From WRMR01 sp031548645 (GTDB lineage Bacteria > Planctomycetota > Planctomycetia > Pirellulales > Thermoguttaceae): a stretch of DNA of 16,925 bases. The position numbers were made by a program, and so were the translations under genes. Where the stretch lies: positions 1 through 16,925 of the forward strand of contig JAVBQX010000330.1 of assembly GCA_031548645.1 (NCBI GenBank). The letters run 5' to 3'. Positions 7,690 through 14,830 of this stretch are shown here, one piece after another. The notes below the pieces were generated by a model. The model was not told the origin of the DNA. It ran no database searches and worked only from the letters and a program-made list of their open reading frames with translations. Each line of letters begins with the position of its first letter. Positions within the stretch are counted from its first letter, which is position 1.

Positions 7690-8697
7690 ATGACAAAAGT
7701 GGCGATTTTGGGGGCGACCGGCTATACGGCCCTTGAGTTGATCAAACTTCTGCTCCGGCATCCGGGCGTCGAAATCACGGCCTTGACCAGTCGGGAGGAA
7801 ACCGCGCCGGTCGACCGTGTGCATCCCTCCCTGTCCGGGCGATTGTCGCTTCCGCTCGAAAATCTTTCGGCGAAAGAGGTTGCAAAACGCGCCGAATGCG
7901 TTTTCAGTTGCCTTCCCCACGCGGCCAGCGCGACGGTCATCCCGGAAATACTCGCCGGCGGGGCAAAAGTCGTTGATTTTAGTGCGGATTATCGCCTTGA
8001 TTCGCCGGATATTTTCAAAAAATGGTACGAAATTGATCACCCGGACGCAAGCCGTTTGGGCAAAGTGCCTTACGGTATGCCGGAACTGTTCCGCGAACAA
8101 ATCGTGCCCGCGCCGCTGGTGGCCAACCCCGGCTGTTACCCGACGACGGCCATTTTGCCGCTCACGCCGCTGCTCCGGGCGAAACTGATTGAGCCGGACG
8201 ACATCATTCTCGATTCGAAAAGCGGCGTTTCGGGCGCCGGCCGCAAGCCGAAACTCGGCACGCTTTACCCCGAATGCAATGAAAGCATCTCAGCTTATAG
8301 CGTCGGGAAGCACCGGCACATGCCCGAGATCAACCAATACCTTTCGCTTGCGGCGGGGACGAAACTCGAAGTGATTTTCACCCCGCACCTGACGCCGATG
8401 GACCGCGGCATACTCACGACGGCCTACGCCCGACCGACGCGACCGGTTTCGCAGGCCGAACTGACGGAGGCGATTCGCGAATTTTACCGCAACGAACCTT
8501 TCGTGCAGGTCGTCGACCATTTGCCCGCGACCAAGGACGTGGCCTTTACCAACAGTTGCCACATCACCGCCCGGGTCGTCGGCCGGCGCGTGATGACCGT
8601 CGCCGTGATCGACAACCTGATCAAAGGCGCCTCCGGCAGCGCGGTGCAGAATTACAACCTCATGTTCGGCTACGACGAAACCCTTGCGTTGGTTTGA
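7690..8697 (+). CDS. argC: N-acetyl-gamma-glutamyl-phosphate reductase
   Basis: Third enzyme of arginine biosynthesis. It reduces N-acetylglutamyl-5-phosphate with NADPH to the gamma-semialdehyde in the cytoplasm (EC 1.2.1.38). The 335-residue product is of normal length. The N-terminus holds the Rossmann motif GATGYT. The catalytic cysteine is Cys149 in NPGCYPTTA. SGVSGAGR follows, then the HRH cluster at residues 208-210 that contains the catalytic histidine region, PHLTPMDRGIL, and the typical C-terminal block KGASGSAVQNYNLMFG. The ATG at 7690 is chosen because AGGA precedes it by about five bases and the protein begins directly with the family's MTKVAILGATG pattern. The longer open frame upstream runs through the intergenic repeat. 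It overlaps or abuts ribF. No other arg genes are in the window. Confidence 0.97.
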   Translation: MTKVAILGATGYTALELIKLLLRHPGVEITALTSREETAPVDRVHPSLSGRLSLPLENLSAKEVAKRAECVFSCLPHAASATVIPEILAGGAKVVDFSADYRLDSPDIFKKWYEIDHPDASRLGKVPYGMPELFREQIVPAPLVANPGCYPTTAILPLTPLLRAKLIEPDDIILDSKSGVSGAGRKPKLGTLYPECNESISAYSVGKHRHMPEINQYLSLAAGTKLEVIFTPHLTPMDRGILTTAYARPTRPVSQAELTEAIREFYRNEPFVQVVDHLPATKDVAFTNSCHITARVVGRRVMTVAVIDNLIKGASGSAVQNYNLMFGYDETLALV

Positions 8698-9646
8698 AAG
8701 GGCAAATGGCACAACCTTGGAAATCCTGCAAACGGTCGACCGGATTCCGAAAACCCTGCGTGGCGGGGCGCTTGCCATCGGCAAATTCGATGGCATGCAC
8801 CGCGGGCACACGCTGATCGTTTCGCGCCTGCACGAACACGCGAAACAGCGAGGAATTCCGACGATCGCGATGACCTTCGATCCCCTGCCGGTGCAAATTC
8901 TCCGGCCCGATCTGGGCATCCTGCCGCTTTCGACGCTCGAACAGAAAACCGAACTGCTCGCCGGATTGGGCATCGACGCGATGATCGTGTGCCCGACGGA
9001 CCGGTCGCTGCTCGCGCGGACGGCGGAGGATTTTTTTGAAAACGTCATCCGCAAGACCCTCGAAACGCAGGTCATCGTCGAGGGCCGCAATTTCAATTTC
9101 GGGCACAATCGCGCCGGCACGCCGGAAAAACTGCAAGCCTGGTGCCGCGAAACGGGCATCACCTTCGAGGCCGTTGACACGATCACGCACGATGGCGAAC
9201 CGGTGTCGAGCAGCCGCATCCGGGCCCTGCTCGGCGAAGGCGACGTCACGCTCGCAAACGCATTGCTTTCGCGACCCTACCGCCTGACGGGCACGGTCGT
9301 TTCCGGCGAACGTCGCGGGCGCACGCTCGGTTTTCCGACGGCCAACCTGGTGGAGGTCGAAACCGTCGTGCCGCAACCGGGCCTGTACGCCGCGACGCTT
9401 CGGCATGACGGCCGGTCGCACATGGCCGCGGTGCACATCGGCGACAACCCGACCTTCGGACACACGCCGTTCAAAATCGAGGTCAATCTCATCGACTTTG
9501 AAGGCGATCTGTACGGCCAAACGCTCCGCGTCGATTTCCAGCAACGTTTGCGGGGCGTCATCAGATTTTCCGGCGCCGACGAACTGATCGCCCGCATGCA
9601 CCGCGACATCGCCGAAATCCGTAAGATCGGCGAAAAGATGCCATGA
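8684..9646 (+). CDS. ribF: Bifunctional riboflavin kinase / FMN adenylyltransferase
   Basis: Phosphorylates riboflavin to FMN and adenylates FMN to FAD (EC 2.7.1.26 and 2.7.7.2). At 320 residues it is the usual size. The N-terminal adenylyltransferase domain shows GKFDGMHRGH (33-42), TFDPLP (64-69), NFNFGHNRAG and SSSRIRALLGEG (from 175). The C-terminal riboflavin kinase domain shows GRTLGFPTANL (212-222), PQPGLYAATL, NPTFG (255-259), Glu266 and DLYG (275-278). The start is uncertain: there is no in-frame ATG before codon 38. The candidates are TTG at 8684, overlapping argC by 14 bases, and TTG at 8717, which still gives LEILQTVDRIP, the expected family beginning. The nearby ATG at 8706 is out of frame. 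The overlap suggests co-transcription with argC. Confidence 0.95.
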   Translation: MRWFERANGTTLEILQTVDRIPKTLRGGALAIGKFDGMHRGHTLIVSRLHEHAKQRGIPTIAMTFDPLPVQILRPDLGILPLSTLEQKTELLAGLGIDAMIVCPTDRSLLARTAEDFFENVIRKTLETQVIVEGRNFNFGHNRAGTPEKLQAWCRETGITFEAVDTITHDGEPVSSSRIRALLGEGDVTLANALLSRPYRLTGTVVSGERRGRTLGFPTANLVEVETVVPQPGLYAATLRHDGRSHMAAVHIGDNPTFGHTPFKIEVNLIDFEGDLYGQTLRVDFQQRLRGVIRFSGADELIARMHRDIAEIRKIGEKMP

Positions 9647-9654
9647 CGAATACC

Positions 9655-9681
9655 AGCCCCAAGCGTCAGCGCGGGGGGATT
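9655..9681 (+). repeat. Dispersed repeat family A, left copy
   Basis: Contains AGCCCCAAGCGTCAGC followed by a G-run and GATT. The reverse complement of 11396-11422 matches it at 26 of 27 positions, and a diverged third copy lies at 11262-11284. Repeats with this AAGCGTCAGCG core are, to my knowledge, scattered through planctomycete intergenic regions. Confidence 0.75.
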
Positions 9682-9705
9682 CCATGGGGTTGGGGTGATA
9701 AAAAA

Positions 9706-9742
9706 GAGACGGGGACGAAGCGTAGCGCAATCCGCGGACGAG
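9706..9742 (+). repeat. Dispersed repeat family B, copy 1
   Basis: Sequence of the form CGGGGACGAAGCG ... CAATCCGCGGACGA, able to fold into an imperfect hairpin. It aligns with 14762-14796 (one gap, a handful of substitutions), and a partial reverse copy sits at 11313-11331. It immediately precedes the ribosome binding site of the next gene. Confidence 0.65.
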
Positions 9743-9761
9743 CTGCACAAGGACGAGGACA

Positions 9762-11207
9762 ATGAATTACCTGAAAATTGGTGCTCGATTATCATTCTGT
9801 ATCATCGCATTTCTCCTGGCCCGACAGGCTGCGGCAAAAGATACGGAGTTTGACGTTCATGAAACGGAACATTTTATTCTCAATTTCGAGAGTACGGAAA
9901 GAATCCGAAATATGATTTCACCTGAAGACGCTGGAAAAATGCTGGAGGCTCTTTGGGCGGAACTGGATCGGGAAATCGGTATTCACTGTGCGGTAAGCGA
10001 CATGAAAAAAGAGGAGATGGGAATTACATACCCGAAGTGCAACGCCTATCTTTTTGATGGAATGGACAGTTTCACTCAAGCCGTACAAAAAATTGAAGGT
10101 CGTCTACCTACTTTTAATGGGCGTCTTGCCAATTTCTATTCAAAAAATAAATACTCTATTTATGTTACTGCATTTTTTCATCAATACACAAAAGAATTAT
10201 TGTTGCATGAAGCTACTCATTATTACTGCGATATCAGATTACCGGGAAAATTCAGTTATTACCCTGGATTCGAAGAATCAATAGCGTATTATTTTTCACG
10301 TTACTGTTGGAATGGAAGTCAATTGTTTTTAACCAAGGATCAAAAATGGTTTATTTGTGACCGTATTGACTTTATTAAGCAACTTGAAGATGATTTGAAA
10401 ATGCTGTGTCAATCAAATCCTGACGAAGTTTTTAATCTGAATTTCATTGGGATGAACAACCTTTCCACATATGGGGGGCAATTTACGGAACTTGAGCGCG
10501 AAAGCGAGGAACGATTGGCATTGTATCATATACTGGGAAGCTACCTTTTTCAAAATCGAAAAGACATTATTCAGGATTTGATTCAAAAATTCTCCTCAAG
10601 CAAGCTTTCCAAATCTCCTTTGACGTCAAGGAATGCGGAGCGAACAGTTCACGAAATCATTCAACAGGTGATGGAAGAAAAACCTATCCTGATTGCAGAT
10701 ATTCATAAATGGGTCCAATCCATTCCCGTTCTTTGTGAAATAAAACATCGTAAGGCTGAGGATGGTATCTCGGTCATTAAAGAAACGGAAAACGGATTTA
10801 TCGTTTCGGATGCGATTATTTTGATGCGGTTTGGCGACGGGTGTGCCGTTCACCCTAAAATCCATGTCAAATTTCGGCCCGTAAACCTCAGCACCCATAG
10901 AATAGGAATTATCATCAACTGGCTCAATCGAAAGAACCATGATTTGTTGGAAGTGTGCGAGGATGATAATATACGAATTTTTTCCCAAAAAGATGGGAGA
11001 TGGTCAGATGGTAGTATTGTATGTCATTTAACCAACGAATCCAATTCCAAACCGGATCAGGACTACCTATGGCAAGTCAGGAGAAATGGGACGAATTTGG
11101 ACATTTATGTCAATGACCAAAAAGCGTATGTTCAACACGAGCCGGACAAATACTTTATGGGAATGAACTGTATTCAGGGAACATTTTCAATCGATTTCAT
11201 TGACTGA
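9762..11207 (+). CDS. Secreted HExxH zinc-peptidase-like protein, A+T-rich, likely acquired
   Basis: A 481-residue protein with a signal peptide (residues 1-25, ending ARQAAA). HEATH at 149-153 is followed 19 residues later by Glu172 in GFEESIAYYF. This is the gluzincin layout of two zinc histidines, a catalytic glutamate and a third ligand, as in peptidase-MA/DUF1570-like proteins. Residues from about 325 to the end look like a beta-rich domain resembling LamG or DUF1080 carbohydrate-binding folds (IGIIINWLNRKNHDLLEV, DIYVNDQKAYV). That assignment is weak. AAGGACGAGG precedes the ATG. The base composition is unlike its neighbours: 10141-10200 has 12 G/C in 60, against 37 in 60 at 9121-9180. 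Dispersed repeats border it on both sides. The substrate is unknown, and no peptidase family is assigned firmly. Confidence 0.75.
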   Translation: MNYLKIGARLSFCIIAFLLARQAAAKDTEFDVHETEHFILNFESTERIRNMISPEDAGKMLEALWAELDREIGIHCAVSDMKKEEMGITYPKCNAYLFDGMDSFTQAVQKIEGRLPTFNGRLANFYSKNKYSIYVTAFFHQYTKELLLHEATHYYCDIRLPGKFSYYPGFEESIAYYFSRYCWNGSQLFLTKDQKWFICDRIDFIKQLEDDLKMLCQSNPDEVFNLNFIGMNNLSTYGGQFTELERESEERLALYHILGSYLFQNRKDIIQDLIQKFSSSKLSKSPLTSRNAERTVHEIIQQVMEEKPILIADIHKWVQSIPVLCEIKHRKAEDGISVIKETENGFIVSDAIILMRFGDGCAVHPKIHVKFRPVNLSTHRIGIIINWLNRKNHDLLEVCEDDNIRIFSQKDGRWSDGSIVCHLTNESNSKPDQDYLWQVRRNGTNLDIYVNDQKAYVQHEPDKYFMGMNCIQGTFSIDFID

Positions 11208-11220
11208 ACTTGATGACGAC

Positions 11221-11240
11221 GGAGCGGATTCAACCGCTCC
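11221..11240. repeat. Short hairpin after the peptidase-like gene
   Basis: GGAGCGG (11221-11227) and CCGCTCC (11234-11240) pair perfectly around a six-base loop, 13 bases after the stop at 11207. No T-tract follows, so a terminator role is doubtful. It begins a 200-bp repeat cluster that fills the spacer up to the convergent oxidoreductase gene. Confidence 0.5.
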
Positions 11241-11261
11241 ATGACTGTCGCGGCTCTGACT

Positions 11262-11284
11262 GTCCCTCGCTTACGCTTCGGGCT
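11262..11284 (-). repeat. Dispersed repeat family A, diverged copy
   Basis: Read on the minus strand it gives AGCCCGAAGCGTAAGCGAGG and three further bases. This matches the family A core at 18 of 23 positions. Orientation is opposite to the copy at 9655. Confidence 0.5.
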
Positions 11285-11312
11285 CCGGTTGCGGGTTGCG
11301 AAAATTTTAGCC

Positions 11313-11331
11313 CGTCCGGAGATTGCGCTGC
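11313..11331 (-). repeat. Dispersed repeat family B, partial reverse copy
   Basis: CGTCCGGAGATTGCGCTGC is close to the reverse complement of the CAATCC-CGGACG end of the copies at 9706 and 14762. Only this half is present here. Confidence 0.5.
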
Positions 11332-11339
11332 ACATTTAT

Positions 11340-11357
11340 CGTCGGGCAAGCCCGACG
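11340..11357. repeat. Perfect short palindrome (REP-like hairpin)
   Basis: CGTCGGGC and GCCCGACG flank two central A bases, forming an 18-base palindromic hairpin. It resembles the CGTCGGGC-type dispersed palindromes of planctomycete intergenic DNA. It lies in the convergent spacer and could act as an mRNA-end structure for either gene. Confidence 0.6.
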
Positions 11358-11365
11358 GCTAAGAA

Positions 11366-11387
11366 TTAACTCCACACTCCACATTCC
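11366..11387 (-). repeat. Dispersed repeat family C (TGTGGAGTGTGG), reverse copy
   Basis: On the minus strand it reads as tandem TGTGGA-type words ending GGAGTTAA. The same words recur in direct orientation at 14732-14757 with one unit order changed. When translated they give Glu-Cys-Gly-Val-Trp-like peptides that are common annotation artefacts. Confidence 0.6.
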
Positions 11388-11395
11388 AAACTCAT

Positions 11396-11422
11396 AATCA
11401 CCCCGCGCTGACGCTTGGGGCT
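11396..11422 (-). repeat. Dispersed repeat family A, right inverted copy
   Basis: The reverse complement matches 9655-9681 at 26 of 27 positions. Together the two copies bracket the A+T-rich peptidase-like gene at a span of 1768 bp. The copy lies 25 bases beyond the stop of the minus-strand oxidoreductase gene. Confidence 0.75.
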
Positions 11423-11447
11423 TGTGATTTTGGCAAATGCAAAGGAA

Positions 11448-13166
11448 TTACGGCCAGCGGATGGCGACGCCTTGCGATTCAAGCAGATTCTGAAAATCGG
11501 CGAGCAGGGTTTCGCTTTCCCGAATCGCACGCGGGGCCGCTTTTTTCTCCCGTGCAAAGGACACGAGCGTGCCGACGGCGTCGCCGATGCCCCATTCGAC
11601 CGGGTGCAGGCGGTAGCAGCCGTTGGTGATGTGCGTCGTGCCGATGTTCTTGTTCGCCGCGAGCAGGTTGACGACGCGTTTCGGGATGAGCGAGCCGAGC
11701 GGAATCTGGAACGGCAACGACGGGAAGTCGATGTAATTGTCGCCGCCGGTGCTCGGGTGCAGGTCGATGTGGTAATAGCCGATGCCGACCGAGTCGCGGA
11801 ATTCCGCCGCGCGGGTTTCCGGTTTTCCCGTGACGCGTTCGCGGTTTTCCTTGCCGACGTGTTCTTCGAGCACGGTGAAAAGCGCCTCAATGCGTCGGCA
11901 TTCGCGAACGTAGGGATATTTCGCCAGCCCGTCGTCGGTGCCGGCCAGGTCGCCGCGCAGTTTCAGGCCCGGCCAGCCCTGACCGCCGTCGGGCCGCGGA
12001 ACTTCGGTTTGCAGCCAGTACAAAAGCGAGAGGCTCAACTGTTTCGCCCGGGCGACATGCGTTTCGAATTCCTCCCGCGAACCGTCGAGGTTGCCGAGCA
12101 GATAATCGTTTTGCGGCCAGTTGATGACGCTCGCCCCCCCGGCGTAAACGCCCGGTCGGAAATTGTTCGGGTTGATGATCCGCCGGTAGTTCCACATGTT
12201 CATGACGCTTCCGGTGGCAACGCCTTCCGGCTGAAAGCCGAGCGTCAGCGGTTTCAGCGTCGACGGCGTGCAGTAGGTCATGTCGAGCAGCTTCCCGGGC
12301 CAGGGCGGCGTCATTTTCGGCACGAAATCCCGCCAGAACCCGTACTCGGCCGGCTTGTCGATCGTGTTGTCGACGCCCGGTTCGTAACTTGCGATGAAGC
12401 ACACGGTAAACGGCTGCTGATTTTCGGCGTCGGCCGTTTTGACGGCGTGCAATTCGCCGGTTTCGGCTTGGGATTCGGCCCCGCGGCGGAACTCCGTGCC
12501 GCTGAGCGGGAGCAGGTCGCCCAGTTCGGTCGCGTCGACGAAATACGGGGCCGTCAGCACGAAACGTCTGCCGCTTTGTTCGTTCGCGACATGCACCGCC
12601 TGTACCCGGTCGCCGGAAACCTCCGCCTGAACGGCCCGGGTTTCGAGCAGCAGGGTCAGTCGTCCCGCGCTGAGGTAGGGCAACATCATTTCCCACAGCA
12701 CGGCCAGCGCGACGCGGGGTTCGCAGCACAATCGCGACACGGATCCGTCGCCGGGGTTGAGGTTCGGACGCTGTTTCGCCTCGTCGGTCAGCGGGTAGTT
12801 CCGCACGTAATAATTCCGGATGCCCGTCCGCAAATCGCGGTACGATTGCGTCGAGCCGTGCGTTTCGATCCAGGGATTTTCGTCCGGCGGCACGAGTTGC
12901 GAGGTCAATTGCCCGCCGATCCAGTCGGTTTCCTCCGTCAAAATGACCGACAATCCGTTGCGAAGCGCCGCAAGGGCCGCCGCGCAGCCGCCCAATCCGC
13001 CGCCGATCACCGCGACGTCGGCCGCGAGTTCCGAGCGGCCCTCACCGACCTGGCGGCGTTCGCGGGCCGCCGTTTCCCCGGCCATTCCGCGGGGCAGGAC
13101 GAATGCCGATGTCGAGGCCAGTATTCCGCCCGCAAAACCGTATTTCATGAAATCCCGACGATCCAT
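11448..13166 (-). CDS. Tat-exported FAD-dependent oxidoreductase
   Basis: A 572-residue flavoprotein predicted to be folded with FAD and then exported. The N-terminus MDRRDFMKYGFAGG is a twin-arginine signal with a hydrophobic core to about residue 25. The dinucleotide-binding region is DVAVIGGGLGGCAAALAA (GGGLGG at 55-60) with an acidic residue at 78-79 ending the second strand, followed by DWIGGQLTSQ as in FAD_oxidored-type (PF12831) proteins. VDATELGDLLPLSG and the C-terminal ITNGCYRLHPVEW block also fit that group, which is abundant in planctomycetes. The substrate is unknown; sugars or polyols are a guess from context. The start at 13166 is fixed by GGGAGGTG four bases upstream; an ATG at 13187 lies before that site. 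It is divergent from the Gfo/Idh/MocA gene and convergent with the peptidase-like gene. Confidence 0.9.
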   Translation of the reverse strand: MDRRDFMKYGFAGGILASTSAFVLPRGMAGETAARERRQVGEGRSELAADVAVIGGGLGGCAAALAALRNGLSVILTEETDWIGGQLTSQLVPPDENPWIETHGSTQSYRDLRTGIRNYYVRNYPLTDEAKQRPNLNPGDGSVSRLCCEPRVALAVLWEMMLPYLSAGRLTLLLETRAVQAEVSGDRVQAVHVANEQSGRRFVLTAPYFVDATELGDLLPLSGTEFRRGAESQAETGELHAVKTADAENQQPFTVCFIASYEPGVDNTIDKPAEYGFWRDFVPKMTPPWPGKLLDMTYCTPSTLKPLTLGFQPEGVATGSVMNMWNYRRIINPNNFRPGVYAGGASVINWPQNDYLLGNLDGSREEFETHVARAKQLSLSLLYWLQTEVPRPDGGQGWPGLKLRGDLAGTDDGLAKYPYVRECRRIEALFTVLEEHVGKENRERVTGKPETRAAEFRDSVGIGYYHIDLHPSTGGDNYIDFPSLPFQIPLGSLIPKRVVNLLAANKNIGTTHITNGCYRLHPVEWGIGDAVGTLVSFAREKKAAPRAIRESETLLADFQNLLESQGVAIRWP

Positions 13167-13170
13167 GTTG

Positions 13171-13178
13171 CACCTCCC
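13171..13178 (-). promoter_or_regulatory. Strong Shine-Dalgarno of the FAD-dependent oxidoreductase gene
   Basis: On the minus strand GGGAGGTG stands four bases before the ATG at 13166. It is the clearest ribosome binding site in the window and decides the start, ruling out the ATG 21 bases further upstream. Confidence 0.8.
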
Positions 13179-13224
13179 AGTAATCATTCAATTGGTCATC
13201 ATTGCGTAAACTGCCTTGACCTTC

Positions 13225-13252
13225 AGTATAACCGGTTTCCGTGAATTTTCCA
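13225..13252 (-). promoter_or_regulatory. Candidate promoter for the FAD-dependent oxidoreductase gene
   Basis: Minus-strand TGGAAA (13252-13247), a 16-base gap and TATACT (13230-13225) match -35/-10 at 4/6 and 5/6. The palindrome AACCGGTT (13230-13237) lies in the spacer beside the -10 box and could be an operator half-site region, but that is speculative. Confidence 0.4.
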
Positions 13253-13278
13253 CCTGCGGATAAAAAACGGCGACTTGG

Positions 13279-13307
13279 TTGAAATCGACATTGAAAATCG
13301 TTATAAA
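13279..13307 (+). promoter_or_regulatory. Promoter for the Gfo/Idh/MocA gene
   Basis: TTGAAA (13279-13284) and TATAAA (13302-13307) are spaced by exactly 17 bases, the best sigma-70-type match in the window. The start would be near 13314, leaving a leader of about 100 bases. Its -35 box is only 26 bases from that of the divergent promoter, so one regulator could act on both. Confidence 0.5.
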
Positions 13308-13414
13308 GGACAATACAAATTGATCCATTCCGGCCTTACAGCATGATACGCAATGAGATTTGTTATTCGTGGCAAAGCGATTGCGTTGCATCATTTATTG
13401 AAAAGAGGGGAAAC

Positions 13415-14728
13415 ATGACAAAGAAACAAAGGCTTTCCGTCGACAGGCGGCAATTTTTGAAAGGGACGGCGCTCCTCGGGGCGGCGATGGTCCCGTTTTA
13501 CGTGCCCGGGCGATTGCTCGGGAAAGACGGCGCGACGCCGCCCAGCGAGCAGATTGTGCTCGGGGCGCTCGGCATTGGCGGTCGCGGCGGGCACGTTTTG
13601 GGCGTGTTCCTGCAAAATCCGGACGTCCGCTTCGTGTCCATCTGCGACATCCGCAAGGTCCGCCGCGAACAGGTCAAAAACATGGCCGACGATTTTTACA
13701 AGAATAAAGATTGCACCATGTACCGCGACATGCACGAATTTTACGCGGAAAATCCCGCCATGGACGCCGTGCTGATCGCTACGGGCGACCGTTGGCACAC
13801 GATGGCCTCGATCGTCGCGGCCAAGGCGGGCAAGGACATTTACTGCGAAAAACCGCTCTCGCTGACGATCCAGGAAAGCCGGGCCGTCGCCACGGCGGTT
13901 AACCGTTACGGCCGCATTTTCCAGGCCGGCACGCAACGCCGCAACATCGGCAATTTTCAACTGGCGGCAAAAATGGTTCACGAAGGCCGGCTCGGCAAAC
14001 TGCTTGAAGTCCACGCCAACACGCTCAGCCCCGGTACGACGCACGACTGGCTCCCGGGCCAGCCGGAACCGCCGCGCGACGAAGTCGATTGGGACGCCTG
14101 GCTCGGTCCCTGCCCGTGGCGGCCGTATCACCCTTCGTATATCAGCGGCGGCTGGCGGGGATTCTACGATTTTCACGGCGGCGGCATCCTCGAATGGGGA
14201 ACGCACACGGTCGACCTCTGCCAATGGGCCAACCAGTCCGATGACACCGTTCCGGTCGAGTATTGGCCGACGAAAAACGAGAACGGCGAAAAATCCGCCC
14301 GCGTCGAAGGCCGCTATGCCAACGGCGTCAAAATCGTCATGCGCAACGATGGCTGGCTCGGGCTCGGCACCTGTTCGGCGCGTTACGTCGGCGAAGAGGG
14401 CTGGGTGGAAACCGGCGACTCGGGCCGCATGGAAGTTTCGTCCGACGCCCTGCGCAAGGAACTGAAATATTTCGGCACGCCCGGCACCGATCCGGTCTTT
14501 CACGTGCGCGAATTTCTCGATTGCGTCAAATCCCGCAAAAAGACGGCTTCCAACGCCGACGTCGCCGCTTACGCGCACATCGCCTCGCACTGCGCGAAGA
14601 TCGCCTGGGACACGAACAGCCCCTTGAAATTCGACCCCGTCAAGGAGGAATTCCTCGGCGAAGGCCCCGCGGTCGAAACCGCCAACCGCCTGCGAAGCCG
14701 CGCCATGCGCACCCCCTGGCGCGTGTGA
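13415..14728 (+). CDS. Tat-exported Gfo/Idh/MocA-family oxidoreductase
   Basis: A 437-residue NAD(P)-dependent oxidoreductase of the sugar/inositol dehydrogenase type, carried out of the cytoplasm in folded form. A twin-arginine signal DRRQFLKGTALLGAAM covers residues 10-25. The Rossmann motif GIGGRG is at 53-58, and Asp78 ends the second strand. The family's EKP motif is at 145-147 with catalytic Lys146. GGGILEWGTHTVDL carries His264 and Asp267 of the active site. WDAWLGPCPWRPYHP is typical of planctomycete members. The ATG at 13415 is chosen because AGAGGGG ends four bases before it. An open frame begins upstream at 13343 but has no Tat signal at its end and no such site. The exact substrate is unknown. 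It shares a regulatory spacer with the FAD enzyme. Confidence 0.93.
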   Translation: MTKKQRLSVDRRQFLKGTALLGAAMVPFYVPGRLLGKDGATPPSEQIVLGALGIGGRGGHVLGVFLQNPDVRFVSICDIRKVRREQVKNMADDFYKNKDCTMYRDMHEFYAENPAMDAVLIATGDRWHTMASIVAAKAGKDIYCEKPLSLTIQESRAVATAVNRYGRIFQAGTQRRNIGNFQLAAKMVHEGRLGKLLEVHANTLSPGTTHDWLPGQPEPPRDEVDWDAWLGPCPWRPYHPSYISGGWRGFYDFHGGGILEWGTHTVDLCQWANQSDDTVPVEYWPTKNENGEKSARVEGRYANGVKIVMRNDGWLGLGTCSARYVGEEGWVETGDSGRMEVSSDALRKELKYFGTPGTDPVFHVREFLDCVKSRKKTASNADVAAYAHIASHCAKIAWDTNSPLKFDPVKEEFLGEGPAVETANRLRSRAMRTPWRV

Positions 14729-14731
14729 AAA

Positions 14732-14757
14732 GTGTGGAGTGTGGAATGTGGAGTTAA
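14732..14757 (+). repeat. Dispersed repeat family C, direct copy
   Basis: GTGTGGAGTGTGGAATGTGG followed by AGTTAA, three nearly tandem TGTGGA words starting four bases after the Gfo/Idh/MocA stop codon. The reverse counterpart is at 11366-11387. Confidence 0.6.
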
Positions 14758-14761
14758 AAAT

Positions 14762-14796
14762 GAGCCGGGGATGAATCGCAGCAATCCCCGGACGAT
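14762..14796 (+). repeat. Dispersed repeat family B, copy 2, with perfect hairpin
   Basis: CCGGGGAT (14765-14772) and ATCCCCGG (14784-14791) form an 8-bp stem with an 11-base loop. The unit aligns with 9706-9742. It lies between the Gfo/Idh/MocA and HEAT genes and may reduce read-through, although it has no T-tract. Confidence 0.65.
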
Positions 14797-14816
14797 CACC
14801 ATCAAATAAAACAATA

Positions 14817-14830
14817 CCAAAATATTTTGG
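14817..14830. promoter_or_regulatory. 14-bp palindrome overlapping the HEAT-gene ribosome binding site
   Basis: CCAAAATATTTTGG is a perfect palindrome. Its final GG forms part of GGAG (14829-14832), the putative Shine-Dalgarno ten bases before the ATG at 14843. It could be a transcription-factor operator, or an A+T-rich chance palindrome. No good -35/-10 pair was found beside it. Confidence 0.4.

Noticed and set aside
11415..13244. Plus-strand open frame of 609 codons over the FAD-dependent oxidoreductase
   Set aside because: It is longer than the real gene but lacks motifs, a signal sequence and a ribosome binding site. The minus strand has a Tat signal, GGGLGG and a strong Shine-Dalgarno.
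13391..14590. Minus-strand open frame opposite the Gfo/Idh/MocA gene
   Set aside because: Same antisense artefact. The plus strand encodes the complete oxidoreductase with its EKP motif.
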